DNA of 64,000 bases from contig NZ_CP047942.1 in assembly GCF_014279835.1 (NCBI RefSeq), forward strand, positions 248,001-312,000. Direction: 5' to 3'. Made by a program: the position numbers and the translations under genes. Positions 43,920 to 54,300 of this stretch are shown in pieces. Source of the DNA: Synechococcus sp. MVIR-18-1 (GTDB lineage Bacteria; Cyanobacteriota; Cyanobacteriia; PCC-6307; Cyanobiaceae). How positions within the stretch are numbered: the first letter of the stretch is position 1; every line of letters begins with the position of its first letter. A model generated the notes under the pieces. It saw only the letters and a program-made list of their open reading frames with translations, did no database searches and was not told where the DNA came from.

Positions 43920-45379
43920 ATGGCGGCTGCAAAGGTGCGGGCCCAGCCCAGAACCTCATCGACCCGCGACGGGCTTGGAGCTTCGCAATACAGGCGAAGC
44001 AAGGGCTCTGTTCCAGAGAAGCGCAGCATCAGCCAATGGCTTGGGCCGAGCCTGAGTTTGACGCCGTCTGTGGTGACCACCTCGAGAACAGGGCATCCAG
44101 CGACCTCTTGGGGAGGCGTGTCAGCCAAAAGGGCTTCCAGCCGGCGGCGGGAGTCCATGTTGGCGAGGCGGAGATCGAGGCGGTCATAGTGAGCCTCGCC
44201 ACCGCACCGCTCTTGGATGGTTTTCATGCGCTCGCCAAGGGGCTGCTTTCCTTCCACCAACGCTTCGAGCACGAGCACGGCGGCAAACAGGGCGTCCCGT
44301 TCTGGCAGGTGCATGCCAAATCCCACGCCGCCGGACTCCTCTCCGCCGATCAGCACCTCTCCGGCCAACATTTCAGCCGCGATGTACTTGAAGCCCACAG
44401 GCAGTTCAAGGACCTCCCGGCCCAGATCTTCCGCAACAAGGCGCATGAGGTCGGAACCGCTCACCGTTTTCACCACCGACCCAGGCAGATTTTTGGCACG
44501 AGCCAAGTGATCGATCAGCAGTGGCATCAACTGCTGGGTGCTGCAGAACCGTCCGTTTTCATCTACTGCGGCAATGCGGTCGCCATCGCCATCAAAGACC
44601 AGGCCAACGGCATGGCGGCCCTCTGCTTTTGAGGCTTTTACTGCAGCCATCAGTTCCCCGAGGTGAGGGGCCAGGGGTTCCGGCGCACATCCACCGAATA
44701 GGGGGTCACGGTTGGTTCGGATCTCGGTGATCAGATCCTTGGCGTCGTCGCCCAATAGGTCTGACACGCAGCCGGCTGCCGAGCCATGCATGGGATCGAC
44801 GAACACGTGGAGACCCATGGTCCGCAGGCCAACGGTCAGAGCCTGGAGGTCAAATTTGGTTCGTAATCCTGCGAGATGTTCTCCGCGGCCATCAAAGCGT
44901 TCGCTACTGCCAGCCACCGGCACTGTGATGCCTCCAGCGGCCAGCCGTCGCTCCACCGCAGCAGTGAAGGTGCCCTCCACCGATCCACCAAAGGGACCTT
45001 TGATTTTGAGCCCAAGCCATTCCGGAGGGTTATGACTGGCCGTGATCACAAGTGCTCCGAGTGATTGGCGTTCCACGACTGCCCAGCTGCAGGCCGGTGT
45101 GGGAACGGCCGTATCGGTGAGAAGCGGTTCCAGGCCGCAGCCGCGGACGGCTGCAGCTACAACTTCGGCGAGTTCAGGGGCGAGGAAGCGGCGGTCGTAG
45201 CCGATCACCACGGTGCGGCTGTTTAAACTTTGAGGTGCCTGGTGGGCGAGCTCCTGGGCTGCGGCGACGGCAACAGGAAGCAATCGCTCCACAGTGATAT
45301 CCACTCCCAAAATCCCTCGCCAACCATCGGTACCAAACCGGATCGGAGAGGCGTCCAGTGGAAGAGGGGAAGACACCAT
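43916..45379 (-). CDS. Phosphoglucomutase/phosphomannomutase family
   Basis: A 487-residue alpha-D-phosphohexomutase. The phosphoserine loop is ITASHNPPEWLGLKIKGPFGG, the Mg site VFDGDGDRIAAVDENG, the sugar-binding loop GGEESGGVGFGMHLPERD and the phosphate-binding RFSGTEPLLRLYCEA. It interconverts hexose 1- and 6-phosphates for glycogen and nucleotide-sugar synthesis; whether glucose, mannose or both cannot be decided by sequence alone. ATG at 45379 starts the homology; the following gene rdgB overlaps by 4 bases. Divergent from the nuclease gene. Confidence 0.9.
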   Translation of the reverse strand: MVSSPLPLDASPIRFGTDGWRGILGVDITVERLLPVAVAAAQELAHQAPQSLNSRTVVIGYDRRFLAPELAEVVAAAVRGCGLEPLLTDTAVPTPACSWAVVERQSLGALVITASHNPPEWLGLKIKGPFGGSVEGTFTAAVERRLAAGGITVPVAGSSERFDGRGEHLAGLRTKFDLQALTVGLRTMGLHVFVDPMHGSAAGCVSDLLGDDAKDLITEIRTNRDPLFGGCAPEPLAPHLGELMAAVKASKAEGRHAVGLVFDGDGDRIAAVDENGRFCSTQQLMPLLIDHLARAKNLPGSVVKTVSGSDLMRLVAEDLGREVLELPVGFKYIAAEMLAGEVLIGGEESGGVGFGMHLPERDALFAAVLVLEALVEGKQPLGERMKTIQERCGGEAHYDRLDLRLANMDSRRRLEALLADTPPQEVAGCPVLEVVTTDGVKLRLGPSHWLMLRFSGTEPLLRLYCEAPSPSRVDEVLGWARTFAAAI

Positions 45380-45431
45380 GGGTTGCAATCGATGCACAGG
45401 ATCTAGCAGCTGGCCGCCTTACCGTCGGTTG

Positions 45432-46934
45432 ATGGGTGCCACCCCTCACGCTGACAAGCCACTCACCGACAGGTTGCTGCGCAGCTGGGTGCGCTGCCGA
45501 AGGAGGGTATGGCTTGACCGCCATGCCAATCCAGATGATCGCCTTTACACCGCGCATCGCACCTTGCAGTTGGATGACCAACAGCGCAGTTTTGTGGCCT
45601 TGCTGCCGGGTAAGCCAGGCCATGGCCTGGCGGCTTGCGAGCGCGGAGATGCCGGAGTTGTCGGGGTGAGGTTGCGCGGTGTCATGCCGGACGACTCATC
45701 CTTAAAGGGTGCGGCCTTAGAAGCCCATCCGCCTCTGCTGGAGAGGGTGAAAGGGTTGAGTCGTTGGGGGGACTTTGCCTATCGGCCCGTGATCGCTCGG
45801 CAGGGCCGCCGCTTAACCCGAGAACACCGATTCCAGCTTGCTTTGGCTGGACGCTTGTTGGCTGAATTTCAGGGTGGGCCTGTGCCTGATGGCCTTGCAC
45901 TGGCAGGGTCGGGGCGACGTTTAGAGCGTGAGCGCTTACCGCTTGGCAACAGCTTGAATCGCCAGCTCGACGACTCTCTGCTGCGACTGTCAGCCGATCT
46001 GAACAGAACCGATCCGCCAGCTTTGACGGCAGATCGTCGCAAGTGCACCCTCTGCAGCTGGCGGGGGCTCTGCAATGACGTTGCGTCTCAAGAAGGGCAT
46101 CTCAGTGAAGTGAGTGGAATTGGCGCCAAAAGACGGGAGATGCTTCAAGACATTGGGGTCAATAGCCTTCAGGCTTTGGCCGCAGCCAACCCCAAGGATC
46201 TCGCTGGGCAGCTCAAGCGCTTCGGCGAACAGCACGCGGCGATGGCGGCCCCTTTGGTGGCCCAAGCCCGTGTTCAACGCGATGGCGTTGTGGAGCGTCT
46301 TGATGCGCTTCCCGCCTTGCCTGAATTGCGGAATGCTCCAGGGGTGTTGCTCTACGACATCGAATCAGATCCGGATGCGCGCGATGACTTTTTGCACGGT
46401 TTTGTCCGCTTGCCCAAGAACGGGTTGGCGAATGACGGAGTCTCTAGTTGGGATCTGACGCGTGCCACTTACCACCCGCTGCTGGTGCTTCAAGAGCATG
46501 GTGAGAAGCGCTGCTGGCAAAGGATCCAGCGTTTTCTTGCCACCTATCCCGATTGGTTGATTCTTCATTACGGCGAAACCGAGTCGTTGGCCCTGTTGCG
46601 TATGGCCAAACGCCAAGGCGTTTCAGAGACAGAACAGCAAGCCCTGCGGGAGAGGTTGATTGATGTTCATGCCCGCTTGCGTGCCCATTGGCAACTTCCC
46701 CTTAGCAGCTATGGCCTCAAGGCCGTAGCGGGCTGGAGAGGATTCAAATGGGGCCAGGCAGGAGTGGATGGAGCAAGGGCTCTGTTGTGGTGGCGTCAGT
46801 GGCGTGGTGAGGGGGTTAAGGCGCGGGGCTCCAGTCATGCCTTGCGTTGGATCCTTACTTACAACCGCGACGATGGCTTTGCCACATGGGCGGTGGCGCA
46901 ATGGTTGTTGAGTGGTGATCAACGCCCGAGCTAA
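45432..46934 (+). CDS. TM0106-family RecB-like putative nuclease
   Basis: A 500-residue protein of the TM0106 group. A four-cysteine-type cluster CTLCSWRGLC near residue 205, a helix-hairpin-helix-like segment (VSGIGAKRREMLQDIGVNS), and a C-terminal RNase H-like domain with LLYDIESDPDARDDFLHGFV, HYGETESLALL and LTYNRDDGFATWAV. RecB-like nucleases of this group are predicted to act on DNA or RNA; the biological role is not established. ATG at 45432 is chosen. It diverges from the phosphohexomutase gene by about 50 bases and overlaps ygfZ at the 3' end by 4 bases. Confidence 0.82.
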   Translation: MGATPHADKPLTDRLLRSWVRCRRRVWLDRHANPDDRLYTAHRTLQLDDQQRSFVALLPGKPGHGLAACERGDAGVVGVRLRGVMPDDSSLKGAALEAHPPLLERVKGLSRWGDFAYRPVIARQGRRLTREHRFQLALAGRLLAEFQGGPVPDGLALAGSGRRLERERLPLGNSLNRQLDDSLLRLSADLNRTDPPALTADRRKCTLCSWRGLCNDVASQEGHLSEVSGIGAKRREMLQDIGVNSLQALAAANPKDLAGQLKRFGEQHAAMAAPLVAQARVQRDGVVERLDALPALPELRNAPGVLLYDIESDPDARDDFLHGFVRLPKNGLANDGVSSWDLTRATYHPLLVLQEHGEKRCWQRIQRFLATYPDWLILHYGETESLALLRMAKRQGVSETEQQALRERLIDVHARLRAHWQLPLSSYGLKAVAGWRGFKWGQAGVDGARALLWWRQWRGEGVKARGSSHALRWILTYNRDDGFATWAVAQWLLSGDQRPS

Positions 46935-47785
46935 GCGCGGGTGGGTGGCTCGGAAAAGGCCTGCGGTTTGAACAGCTGAATCGTTCCTTGATCGCCGTCG
47001 AGAGTGAGTTGGGGATCTGCCAATGCTTGTCGGCGCACCAGGGCGAGGCCAATCCATTCCTGGGGCGACCCATCAGCAGACGCAATCTCAACAGCGGAGG
47101 TGATGACACCAGCGCGGTCCCCCTGGCGTCGCAGCACGGTGCCGCGCTCAGGGTGAGTCCCCTGAAGATCGCTGGAGAGGGCGCGCCAACTCCGCAGTTG
47201 TTGTTTGACTTCCCCTTTTGAAGCGAGCTTTGCCACCGTTTCCTGCCCCAGATAACACCCTTTGTTGAGGTGGACCCAGGGGGAGAGGCCCAGTTCAAAG
47301 GGATTGGTGGTTCCATCCAATTCACCAGCACCGAGAGGCCACCCCTGTTCCAGGCGCCAACGATCGAGCTGGTTGGTGTTGGCGGCCTCACTGGCGGGGA
47401 AGCGATCGCTTTGGTTCGGCTCATCCTCTGTCCAACACACATTGAACGGCTCCATTGGCTGGCCTTGAACCAGGAGCTCTTGTCTGCGTTGTTGGCGGGT
47501 CCCTTTGAGGCGGACGCGGTCGGCGGGAAAGATCACGCGATCGAACCCTTGGCTTACGGCATCCACCGCTCCAGCGAGAACGAGCACATCAGCGCCTGTG
47601 GCGTCCATGCGGATTTCAAGCAGGGCCTGCACCCGTCCGGTGGCATCAAGCCAGCAGGCAGGAAGGAGATCACCTTCCTCAGCCTGCTGAACGTCGGCAC
47701 TCGTCTGACCTTGAAGAAACGTGCGACTGCCACTCCCTTCGAGTCGCAGCACCGGGAAGCGTTCATCCCAAAGGAGCCTGCTCAT
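46931..47785 (-). CDS. ygfZ: YgfZ/IBA57-type folate-binding protein
   Basis: A 284-residue tetrahydrofolate-binding protein related to GcvT. The family signature is [13 protein letters not shown] near residue 172, with the preceding [13 protein letters not shown] and an N-terminal [14 protein letters not shown]. YgfZ helps maturation and repair of iron-sulfur enzymes. ATG at 47785 overlaps the stop of pyrE by 4 bases, so they form an operon. In cyanobacteria this family is abundant and its exact client enzymes are not known. Confidence 0.9.
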   Translation of the reverse strand: MSRLLWDERFPVLRLEGSGSRTFLQGQTSADVQQAEEGDLLPACWLDATGRVQALLEIRMDATGADVLVLAGAVDAVSQGFDRVIFPADRVRLKGTRQQRRQELLVQGQPMEPFNVCWTEDEPNQSDRFPASEAANTNQLDRWRLEQGWPLGAGELDGTTNPFELGLSPWVHLNKGCYLGQETVAKLASKGEVKQQLRSWRALSSDLQGTHPERGTVLRRQGDRAGVITSAVEIASADGSPQEWIGLALVRRQALADPQLTLDGDQGTIQLFKPQAFSEPPTRA

Positions 47786-48351
47786 GCTTGGAGCTCACAG
47801 GACTTGGCGGCCACCTCTTCCAGGCGATACAGGCTGTGTAATTCAAGGTCAGCAGCTTGCATCGCAGCAGCCCCTCCCTCTTCACGGTCAACGATCGTCA
47901 CCACCCGATTCACGCTGTAGCCAGCAGCTCGGAGTTGTTCAACAGCCTTGATGGATGACCCACCGGTGGTGACCACATCCTCAAGAACGGTGATAAGCGC
48001 GCCCTGCTCTGGCAGGGGACCCTCCAGCCAGGCACCAGTGCCGTGGCCTTTGGCCTGCTTACGCACGATCAGAGCATCAAGGGTGCGTCCTCCCTGGGCA
48101 GCAGCAAGGGCGACGCCACTCACCAGCGGATCGGCTCCAAGGGTGAGGCCGCCAACGGCTGCCGCATCAGCTTCCACCAGAGCCAACATCGCCGGGCAGA
48201 GCAGGGCTAGACCTGAGCCGCTCAAGCTGACCGGCTTGCAATTCACGTAGTGATTACTGCTGCGACCGGACGCAAGGGTGAAGTTGCCGTGGCGATAAGC
48301 CTCTTTCGCTAAGCGTTCCAGCAGGGGGTCGTGTTCAAAAGGTTGAGACAT
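47782..48351 (-). CDS. pyrE: Orotate phosphoribosyltransferase
   Basis: A 189-residue pyrimidine-biosynthesis enzyme adding ribose-5-phosphate from PRPP to orotate. The PRPP-binding motif is [41 protein letters not shown] at the N-terminus and [15 protein letters not shown] are also typical. ATG at 48351 ([11 protein letters not shown]) is the start of homology; the longer frame overlaps the promoter of the divergent gene. Forms an operon with ygfZ (ATGA overlap). Confidence 0.94.
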   Translation of the reverse strand: MSQPFEHDPLLERLAKEAYRHGNFTLASGRSSNHYVNCKPVSLSGSGLALLCPAMLALVEADAAAVGGLTLGADPLVSGVALAAAQGGRTLDALIVRKQAKGHGTGAWLEGPLPEQGALITVLEDVVTTGGSSIKAVEQLRAAGYSVNRVVTIVDREEGGAAAMQAADLELHSLYRLEEVAAKSCELQA

Positions 48352-48393
48352 CGGGGCTGGTGCGCAGCGAATCCTCTGCCTAGTTTGCGCGCA

Positions 48394-48930
48394 GTGGTGA
48401 CGGTTTTTGTGCGCAGGCTCCCGTTTGGTGTTCTGGTGATCATGGGCCCACTCGCTTTGTGGCAGGCGGACCCTGGTCACGCCAATCCTGTGGTTTGCGT
48501 GACGAGCCTTGAAGCTCCTGCGCCTTCAAGCAGTGCTGGCGAGGTTCTTGCTCCTGTTGAGGTGAGTCGATGTGGCCCTGTTAAAACCACCGACGCATTG
48601 GTAACAGAGCGTTTTTATACCTGGACGGCACCCTTCGCTCGTGGGGTGGATGTGATGCACCAGATCACCGACCTTCTTGGCATTGCCGTGGCGGGACCTG
48701 AGGGCAACAGGGTGATGGGATTTGGCTTCCCCGACCAAACGATTGTTTGGGATGGATCTGCCTTGCAATCCACTTATCAGGTGTTGCTGGAGGAGCAAAG
48801 TCCGGCGATTCCGTGGCGCACGGTGGATATTTCCAACGGATTCACGAGCAGCTTGGCGGAGGAGGGTCAGGTCAGAATGCCAATCGAGCGGGATGATCCA
48901 CCCTCAGCACCCATTCGTGCCTTGTGGTAG
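48394..48930 (+). CDS. Conserved hypothetical secreted protein
   Basis: About 178 residues starting at GTG 48394 (48397 and 48409 are alternatives). A hydrophobic segment (about residues 8-20) followed by GHANPVV looks like a signal peptide; the mature protein has two cysteines (about 35 and 60) and no recognisable enzyme motif. [26 protein letters not shown] and [17 protein letters not shown] are the best conserved-looking parts. I recall this type as a marine picocyanobacterial hypothetical. The tRNA gene follows 14 bases after the stop. Confidence 0.65.
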   Translation: MVTVFVRRLPFGVLVIMGPLALWQADPGHANPVVCVTSLEAPAPSSSAGEVLAPVEVSRCGPVKTTDALVTERFYTWTAPFARGVDVMHQITDLLGIAVAGPEGNRVMGFGFPDQTIVWDGSALQSTYQVLLEEQSPAIPWRTVDISNGFTSSLAEEGQVRMPIERDDPPSAPIRALW

Positions 48931-48944
48931 ATCCGTGATATCGA

Positions 48945-49017
48945 GGGGGTCTAGCAATCTGGTGAATGCAGCGAACTCATAATTCGCCTTAGCCGAGTTC
49001 GATCCTCGGGACCCCCA
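48945..49017 (+). tRNA. tRNA with anticodon CAT (tRNA-Met, or Ile2)
   Basis: A complete cloverleaf of 73 nt: acceptor GGGGGTC/GACCCCC, anticodon stem GCGAA/TTCGC with loop CTCATAA (anticodon CAT), T arm CCGAG-TTCGATC-CTCGG, discriminator A and no encoded CCA. A G1-C72 pair argues against initiator tRNA. The D arm is short (GCA/TGC only) and lacks A14; position 14 is T and the 15-48 pair is C-G. The CAT anticodon would be elongator Met, or Ile2 after lysidine modification; sequence alone does not decide. Confidence 0.9.
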
Positions 49018-49031
49018 TTCATTCTTGACTT

Positions 49032-50309
49032 ATGCGCAACCTGCTGCTGATCGCGCTTTTGGTCTTACCGGCGTTTTTTGCAGCGGCTGAAGTCTCACTG
49101 CTGCGTTTGCGTCCGAGTCGCGTCCATGAACTCCGCGAGGAGGGCCAGCCCGGTGCACCAGCGGTCGAGCGCCTCCAGCGCCGGTTGAGAACGGCTCTGC
49201 TGATGACTCAGTTCGGGACCACCTTGTCGTTGGTGGCGCTTGGTTGGATTGCGAAAGGTTTTGGTCAGCGTTGGTGGCCGATGGACACACCAGCCGGTCG
49301 TTGGTGGGATCTGGCCTGGTTTCTTGTGTTGGTGGTTCTGGCCACGCTGCTGTCTGGGCTGCTCCCACGCGCGCTGGTCCTCAGCCGCCCTGAGCCAGCG
49401 GCCTTGCAATTGTCTCCGGTGTTGGAAACCACCATGCAGGTGTTGCGTCCCCTGCTGTCTTCCCTGGAAGTCATCGCCTCACTCCTGCTACGTCTTGTGG
49501 GCTTGAAGCCTCGCTGGGATGCCCTCGTGCCGGCACTCACAGCCGGTGAGTTGGAGACGCTCGTGGAGAGTGGGGGAGTCACGGGCCTACGGCCAGATGA
49601 ACGCAACATTCTTGAAGGGGTGTTCGCGTTACGGGATATGCAGGTGAGGGAGGTGATGGTCCCTCGCTCTGGGATGGTCACCCTGCCGGTGGAGGTGCGT
49701 TTCGCCGAGTTGATGGAGGCCGTTCACCGCACCCGGCATGCGCGTTTCCCTGTGATTGGGCAGTCGCTGGATGATGTTCGTGGTGTGCTGGATTTACGCC
49801 GGTTGGCTGAGCCCATCGCCCGTGGCGAACTGCAAAAAGACTCCGCTTTAGAGCCATATTTGAGTCCTGCAGAGCGGGTGCCGGAGACCAGCAATCTTGC
49901 TGAATTGCTGGCGATTATTCGATCTGGCCATCCGTTGTTATTGGTGGTGGATGAACACGGGGGCACCGAGGGATTGGTTACGGCCGCCGATCTCACCGGT
50001 GAAATTGTTGGGGATGAGCCAGACCATGAAAGTGCCGAGCCAGACCTGCAGGCGATTGAGGGCCAGGAGGGTGCCTGGCTGGTTGCTGGTGATTTGGAGA
50101 TCTTTGAGCTCAATCGCCAACTCGACCTTGACCTGCCTGAGGCCTCGGAGCATCACACGCTTGCTGGCTTTCTGTTGGAACGCTTGCAGCACATTCCTGC
50201 CGCTGGAGAAGCGCTGCGGCACAACGGAGTTCAATTTGAAATCATCACGATGAGAGGCCCGCGCATCGTTCAGGTGCGTCTGGTGATCCCTGGTGTGACG
50301 AATCGCTGA
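49032..50309 (+). CDS. CNNM/CorC-type membrane protein with CBS domains (hemolysin family)
   Basis: A 425-residue protein with an N-terminal DUF21/CNNM membrane domain (about 1-150, several helices), a CBS pair (about 190-315, with VREVMVPRSGMVTL and ARFPVIGQSLDDVRGVLDL, then HPLLLVVDEHGGTEGLVT) and a CorC_HlyC C-terminal domain (WLVAGDLEIFELNRQL, HTLAGFLLERL). Members are linked to magnesium or cobalt transport. ATG at 49032, 15 bases after the tRNA gene end. The older hemolysin name is not a function. Confidence 0.88.
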   Translation: MRNLLLIALLVLPAFFAAAEVSLLRLRPSRVHELREEGQPGAPAVERLQRRLRTALLMTQFGTTLSLVALGWIAKGFGQRWWPMDTPAGRWWDLAWFLVLVVLATLLSGLLPRALVLSRPEPAALQLSPVLETTMQVLRPLLSSLEVIASLLLRLVGLKPRWDALVPALTAGELETLVESGGVTGLRPDERNILEGVFALRDMQVREVMVPRSGMVTLPVEVRFAELMEAVHRTRHARFPVIGQSLDDVRGVLDLRRLAEPIARGELQKDSALEPYLSPAERVPETSNLAELLAIIRSGHPLLLVVDEHGGTEGLVTAADLTGEIVGDEPDHESAEPDLQAIEGQEGAWLVAGDLEIFELNRQLDLDLPEASEHHTLAGFLLERLQHIPAAGEALRHNGVQFEIITMRGPRIVQVRLVIPGVTNR

Positions 50310-50362
50310 AGCGGTCCTAGCTGTTGATCACCGATAATTAAATCTGACCTGCATTCCCTCCG

Positions 50363-51367
50363 ATGACCGACCCTATGGTTCCGGTAAAGGTCGGAGTAAT
50401 CGGAATCGGCAACATGGGTTGGCATCACGCCCGTGTGCTCAGTCTCTTGAAAGACGCGGATCTGGTGGGCGTTTCTGATCCGGATGCGGCGCGCGGCGCG
50501 CTGGCCAAAGACCAATTTGCTTGCCGTTGGTTTGCGGATTATCGCGACATGTTGTCTGAGGTCGAAGCGGTTTGTATCGCTGTGCCGACCCTGCTTCACC
50601 ATGCCGTTGGTTTGGCCTGTTTAGAGGCTGGGCTCCACGTTTTAATCGAAAAGCCAATTGCGGCCAGTCAGGATGAAGCGGCTTCGCTCAGCGAGTCGGC
50701 GAGCCGGGTGGATCGGCTGCTGCAGGTGGGGCATATCGAGCGCTTCAATCCTGCGTTTCGTGAATTAACCAAGGTGGTGGCGAATGAGGAAGTTGTCGTA
50801 CTGGAAGCCAGACGTCACAGCCCTCATTCCGATCGAGCCAATGATGTTTCGGTGGTTCTTGATTTGATGATCCACGATTTGGATCTTGTCTTGGAACTTG
50901 CTGGGGCCTCTGTGGTGCATCTATCGGCGGCTGGTGGACGTAGTGCAGAAGGGCCGATCGATTACGTGAACGCAACACTTGGATTCGACAACGGTGTGGT
51001 CGCAAGCCTGACGGCGAGCAAAATGAGCCATCGCAAGATCAGGAGCTTGAGCGCTCACTGTCGTGGAAGCCTTGTGGAAACGGATTTTTTAAATCACACC
51101 TTGCATATTCATCGGCGTGCCCATGAGTGGTATTCCGCTGATCACGGCGAGCTGCTGTACCGCAATGACGGTTTCATTGAAGAGGTGAGCACGACTTCGA
51201 TCGAGCCGCTTTATGCCGAGCTGGAGCATTTTCTTCAGTGTGTTCGTGGACGTGAAACCCCCGCTGTGGACGGTCAGCAGGCATCAAGGGCCCTTCGTCT
51301 TGCCGATTTGATTGAGCAGGCTGTGGAGCGGCCAGGCGTTGGCATTGTTCTGGACGCTCCGATCTGA
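50363..51367 (+). CDS. Gfo/Idh/MocA-family NAD(P)-dependent oxidoreductase
   Basis: A 334-residue dehydrogenase. The N-terminal Rossmann motif is VGVIGIGNMGWHHARVL (about residues 9-25), the strand VLIEKPIAASQDEA carries the family's EKP, and the second domain begins around residue 125. Substrates in this family are sugars or sugar acids and cannot be assigned here. ATG at 50363. The stop is 1 base from the stop of the convergent phosphorylase-kinase-like gene, so the two share no terminator space. Confidence 0.85.
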   Translation: MTDPMVPVKVGVIGIGNMGWHHARVLSLLKDADLVGVSDPDAARGALAKDQFACRWFADYRDMLSEVEAVCIAVPTLLHHAVGLACLEAGLHVLIEKPIAASQDEAASLSESASRVDRLLQVGHIERFNPAFRELTKVVANEEVVVLEARRHSPHSDRANDVSVVLDLMIHDLDLVLELAGASVVHLSAAGGRSAEGPIDYVNATLGFDNGVVASLTASKMSHRKIRSLSAHCRGSLVETDFLNHTLHIHRRAHEWYSADHGELLYRNDGFIEEVSTTSIEPLYAELEHFLQCVRGRETPAVDGQQASRALRLADLIEQAVERPGVGIVLDAPI

Positions 51368-51368
51368 T

Positions 51369-54300
51369 TTAGAGAAAACCTTCTTGTTCAGCCAGCTCCC
51401 GTAGCGCTTCGATTTGCCACTGGCGGCATTGCGCTGGAGAGGCTTTGTAAAACTGTTCCCAAGCTGCAGATTTGTGTTGGCTGTAGGTTCCAATGTCTTG
51501 TTGGGGATGGGTGCTTTGCCAGCCCACCCGAACGGCATGACCAATCACCACATCAAGTGCGATGTCGTCTTCAAAGTGCATGTCGGGGTTGGTCGTCGTG
51601 AAGGCCATCAGCGAGAGCAGGCTTTCAGAGCACAGTTGGCGGTATTCAGCGGCTTCAATGCGACTGAGCAGGTGCTCAACCTGAATGGCGAAGTTGCGCT
51701 CTCCTGGCGTTTTTTCGAGCACCAAGGCGCTAGTGAGCCGGTTTCGTCGCTCTAACTTGTCTCCAATCACAAGGCCGCGGCAGTGATGCAGTAAGGACCA
51801 GATGCCGGCATAGAACTCTTTCGGGACCTGCTGCAGGGAGCCCAGTCGCATCCGGTGTTGGAGCCAGTCCGATCCGCTGGGGCATTCTTCAAGGGGCTCA
51901 GGCACGGTCCACTGCACATGGCCGCGCAGGTGAAGCAGCTCGCGTCGCTGTAGGGCTGCTCGGGCGTGGTCGACGTCATTCAGGAGTGCTTGAAGACGCA
52001 AACAGATCGCATGGGGGGCTTCGCTGCACAGGGCTTCAAAGGCTTCGTCCTGACTCAGTTGGCGTTCGGATGCGAGCTCTGAGGTGAGCAGAAGCAGGAG
52101 TTGACCGAGCTGCAGGGTGAGCGTCCCCTTGAGTTTTTCCGGTTCTCGACGGGCAAGACCATCAAGAGCGACCAGCAATTCCTGTTGCAACATGCGCTCA
52201 CGGCCGTCATTGCCACAGGTGCGTTCAATCAAGGCAGCGATCGCCGGGCTTGAGGCCGGGGCGCTGAGGCGAGAGTCGCTGGTGTAGTTCCTTCCCACGA
52301 CCACTTGCTTCTGGCGGCTGAGCAGGTCGATGACAGCATCCTCAAGTTGGGGATGGACGAGCCCCATCGCGCCTGCGCAACGGCGAGCTACGTTCCAGTC
52401 CTCCTGGCTGAGCCCGCGGTGGTAAATCTCCTCCAGCAGGGTGATCAGCTCAATCGGTGTTCCTTTCGGGCCGCTGAGGATCGCTCGATGACCGAGTTGG
52501 CGCTTCAGCAGTTCAAGCACTTCGGCTTGTTCCCGAAGTGAATGGCTATTCCATAGACGGTCACGGAGTTGAGCGATGGGGATGTCATCCAGCTCCTGCT
52601 CTTGGGCTGCGGTGAGGTCACTGAAGTCGGTGGAGTCCTGCAAGTAACGCGCTGCGTCGCTGCGTTGATGGGCATGGCTCCTAGGTGTTGCGGCTGGCAG
52701 CGTCACCCACTGAGCGCTGTGGGCGAGTGTTTCTAGGTCGCCGAAGCAAACGGGAACATCTTCAAGCTGCCCTGAGTGCAGACGCGTGGTGAGATCATGC
52801 AGCAGTTCTGGATTGTTCTCCAGCAGGGCGGCTTCAATCGGGATCAATAAGAGCGGAGAACCCTCTCCGCGCCAGTGCCGCTGCAGCAGGTGCAGTTCAT
52901 TGAGAACCGTTTCCATCAGCTGGCGTGGGTCATGACTCACGAAAAAGGTGTCCTCTTCCAAGACAGCCGGTAGGACGGCAAGCTGCTCGTCGCCCTGCCT
53001 ATAGAGGCGGGCTGTATCCGAGGTGTCGGCTCGGAGCATCGGTAGACCGCTCAAGCGGAGAGCCTCATCGCCTCCAACGGCGCTGAGGCGATCGTTGAGG
53101 TTGCTGGATGGCACGACCTGGATGGGGCAGGTCTCTGGATCGCTCACTGGCAACCCTTGTGCCTTGAGTTCGGTTGCGAGTGCGCTGCTGGTTGGTGCAA
53201 GGGCAACCAGGACCTGTTCGGCGCCGATCTCGGCCTGAAATCTGCGCCCGCAGGGATCAAGGTCCGCTGGCTCGATCAGTCCTTCCATCAGCATCTCCCC
53301 GAGCCAGGCAAGGCTCTGGGTCCAGAGCAGAGGCACGTTGTCGTTGGCTAGTCGTTGTTGGCTTCCCGGTGCCCGTCGTTCAAGTTCGATCGCATTGTCT
53401 GGAACCAAATAGAGCTCTGGGTAGAGCTGTTGGCCCTGACGTTCGACCTGCAGGATTTTGAGCCGTTCTTGCCAGTAATGCGCGTCGGTCCAACGCTCTT
53501 CACAGCAGGCTGTTAGCTGCTCATAGGCCAGAAAGAGAGGCCACTCCGATTCCACGCCTTCGAAGTTGACCAGTTCGGCCCGTTCGTAATGCAGTCGACT
53601 GACGTCCTCGACAACGGTTTGATGTCCGTCCCGGCGGAAGCGTTTGTATCCGTAGGGGCCTCCTAGCTCCCGCCGGATTCGCTGGACGGTTCGCTCCACC
53701 AGGTCTCGCTCCTCCACCGCCCAGGCTGGGTAGCCGATCACAGACAGACAAGCGCTGTCGACTTCTTTGCTAGCCGATTCCCTTGGCAGCAGTCCTTGGA
53801 GTGCCCGGCGCAAGCGGACGACAGCGCCTTGAGGCACCAGCACTTGCACCGATCCATCGCCGTGGGAACTAAACAGATCCACTCCATCGAGGGCTTCTAG
53901 TGCCGCTTTGGCCATGCCAATGGAGCTGGCGTTGCGTTCGGGTAATCCTTCATTCCCCTTGTCCCCACGCTCCCAGATTCCGTAGTCGGGCACGCGGTAG
54001 GCCCGGGCTACGTAGTAGACGAGGTTTTGGATGAAAGCCACTTCGTGGCGGTTGCGAATCACGGCGATCCCGCCGCGACTGAGTTGCGCTAATTGCAACA
54101 AAAACAGAGAGGTCGCATCGAGCTGCAGATGCCCCCAGCCGTCATCGGCAACCACCTGATCGCCGTTGGCGCTGTTGTATTTGGCATGCAAGGCGTCGAG
54201 TGGATCGAGGCTGTACTTAAAGCGCTCCACTTTTGAGGCTTGGCGCATCATGCTGTTGAGCAAGCCGCGCATCAGCCCCAGAACTCGTTGTTCGAGTTCC

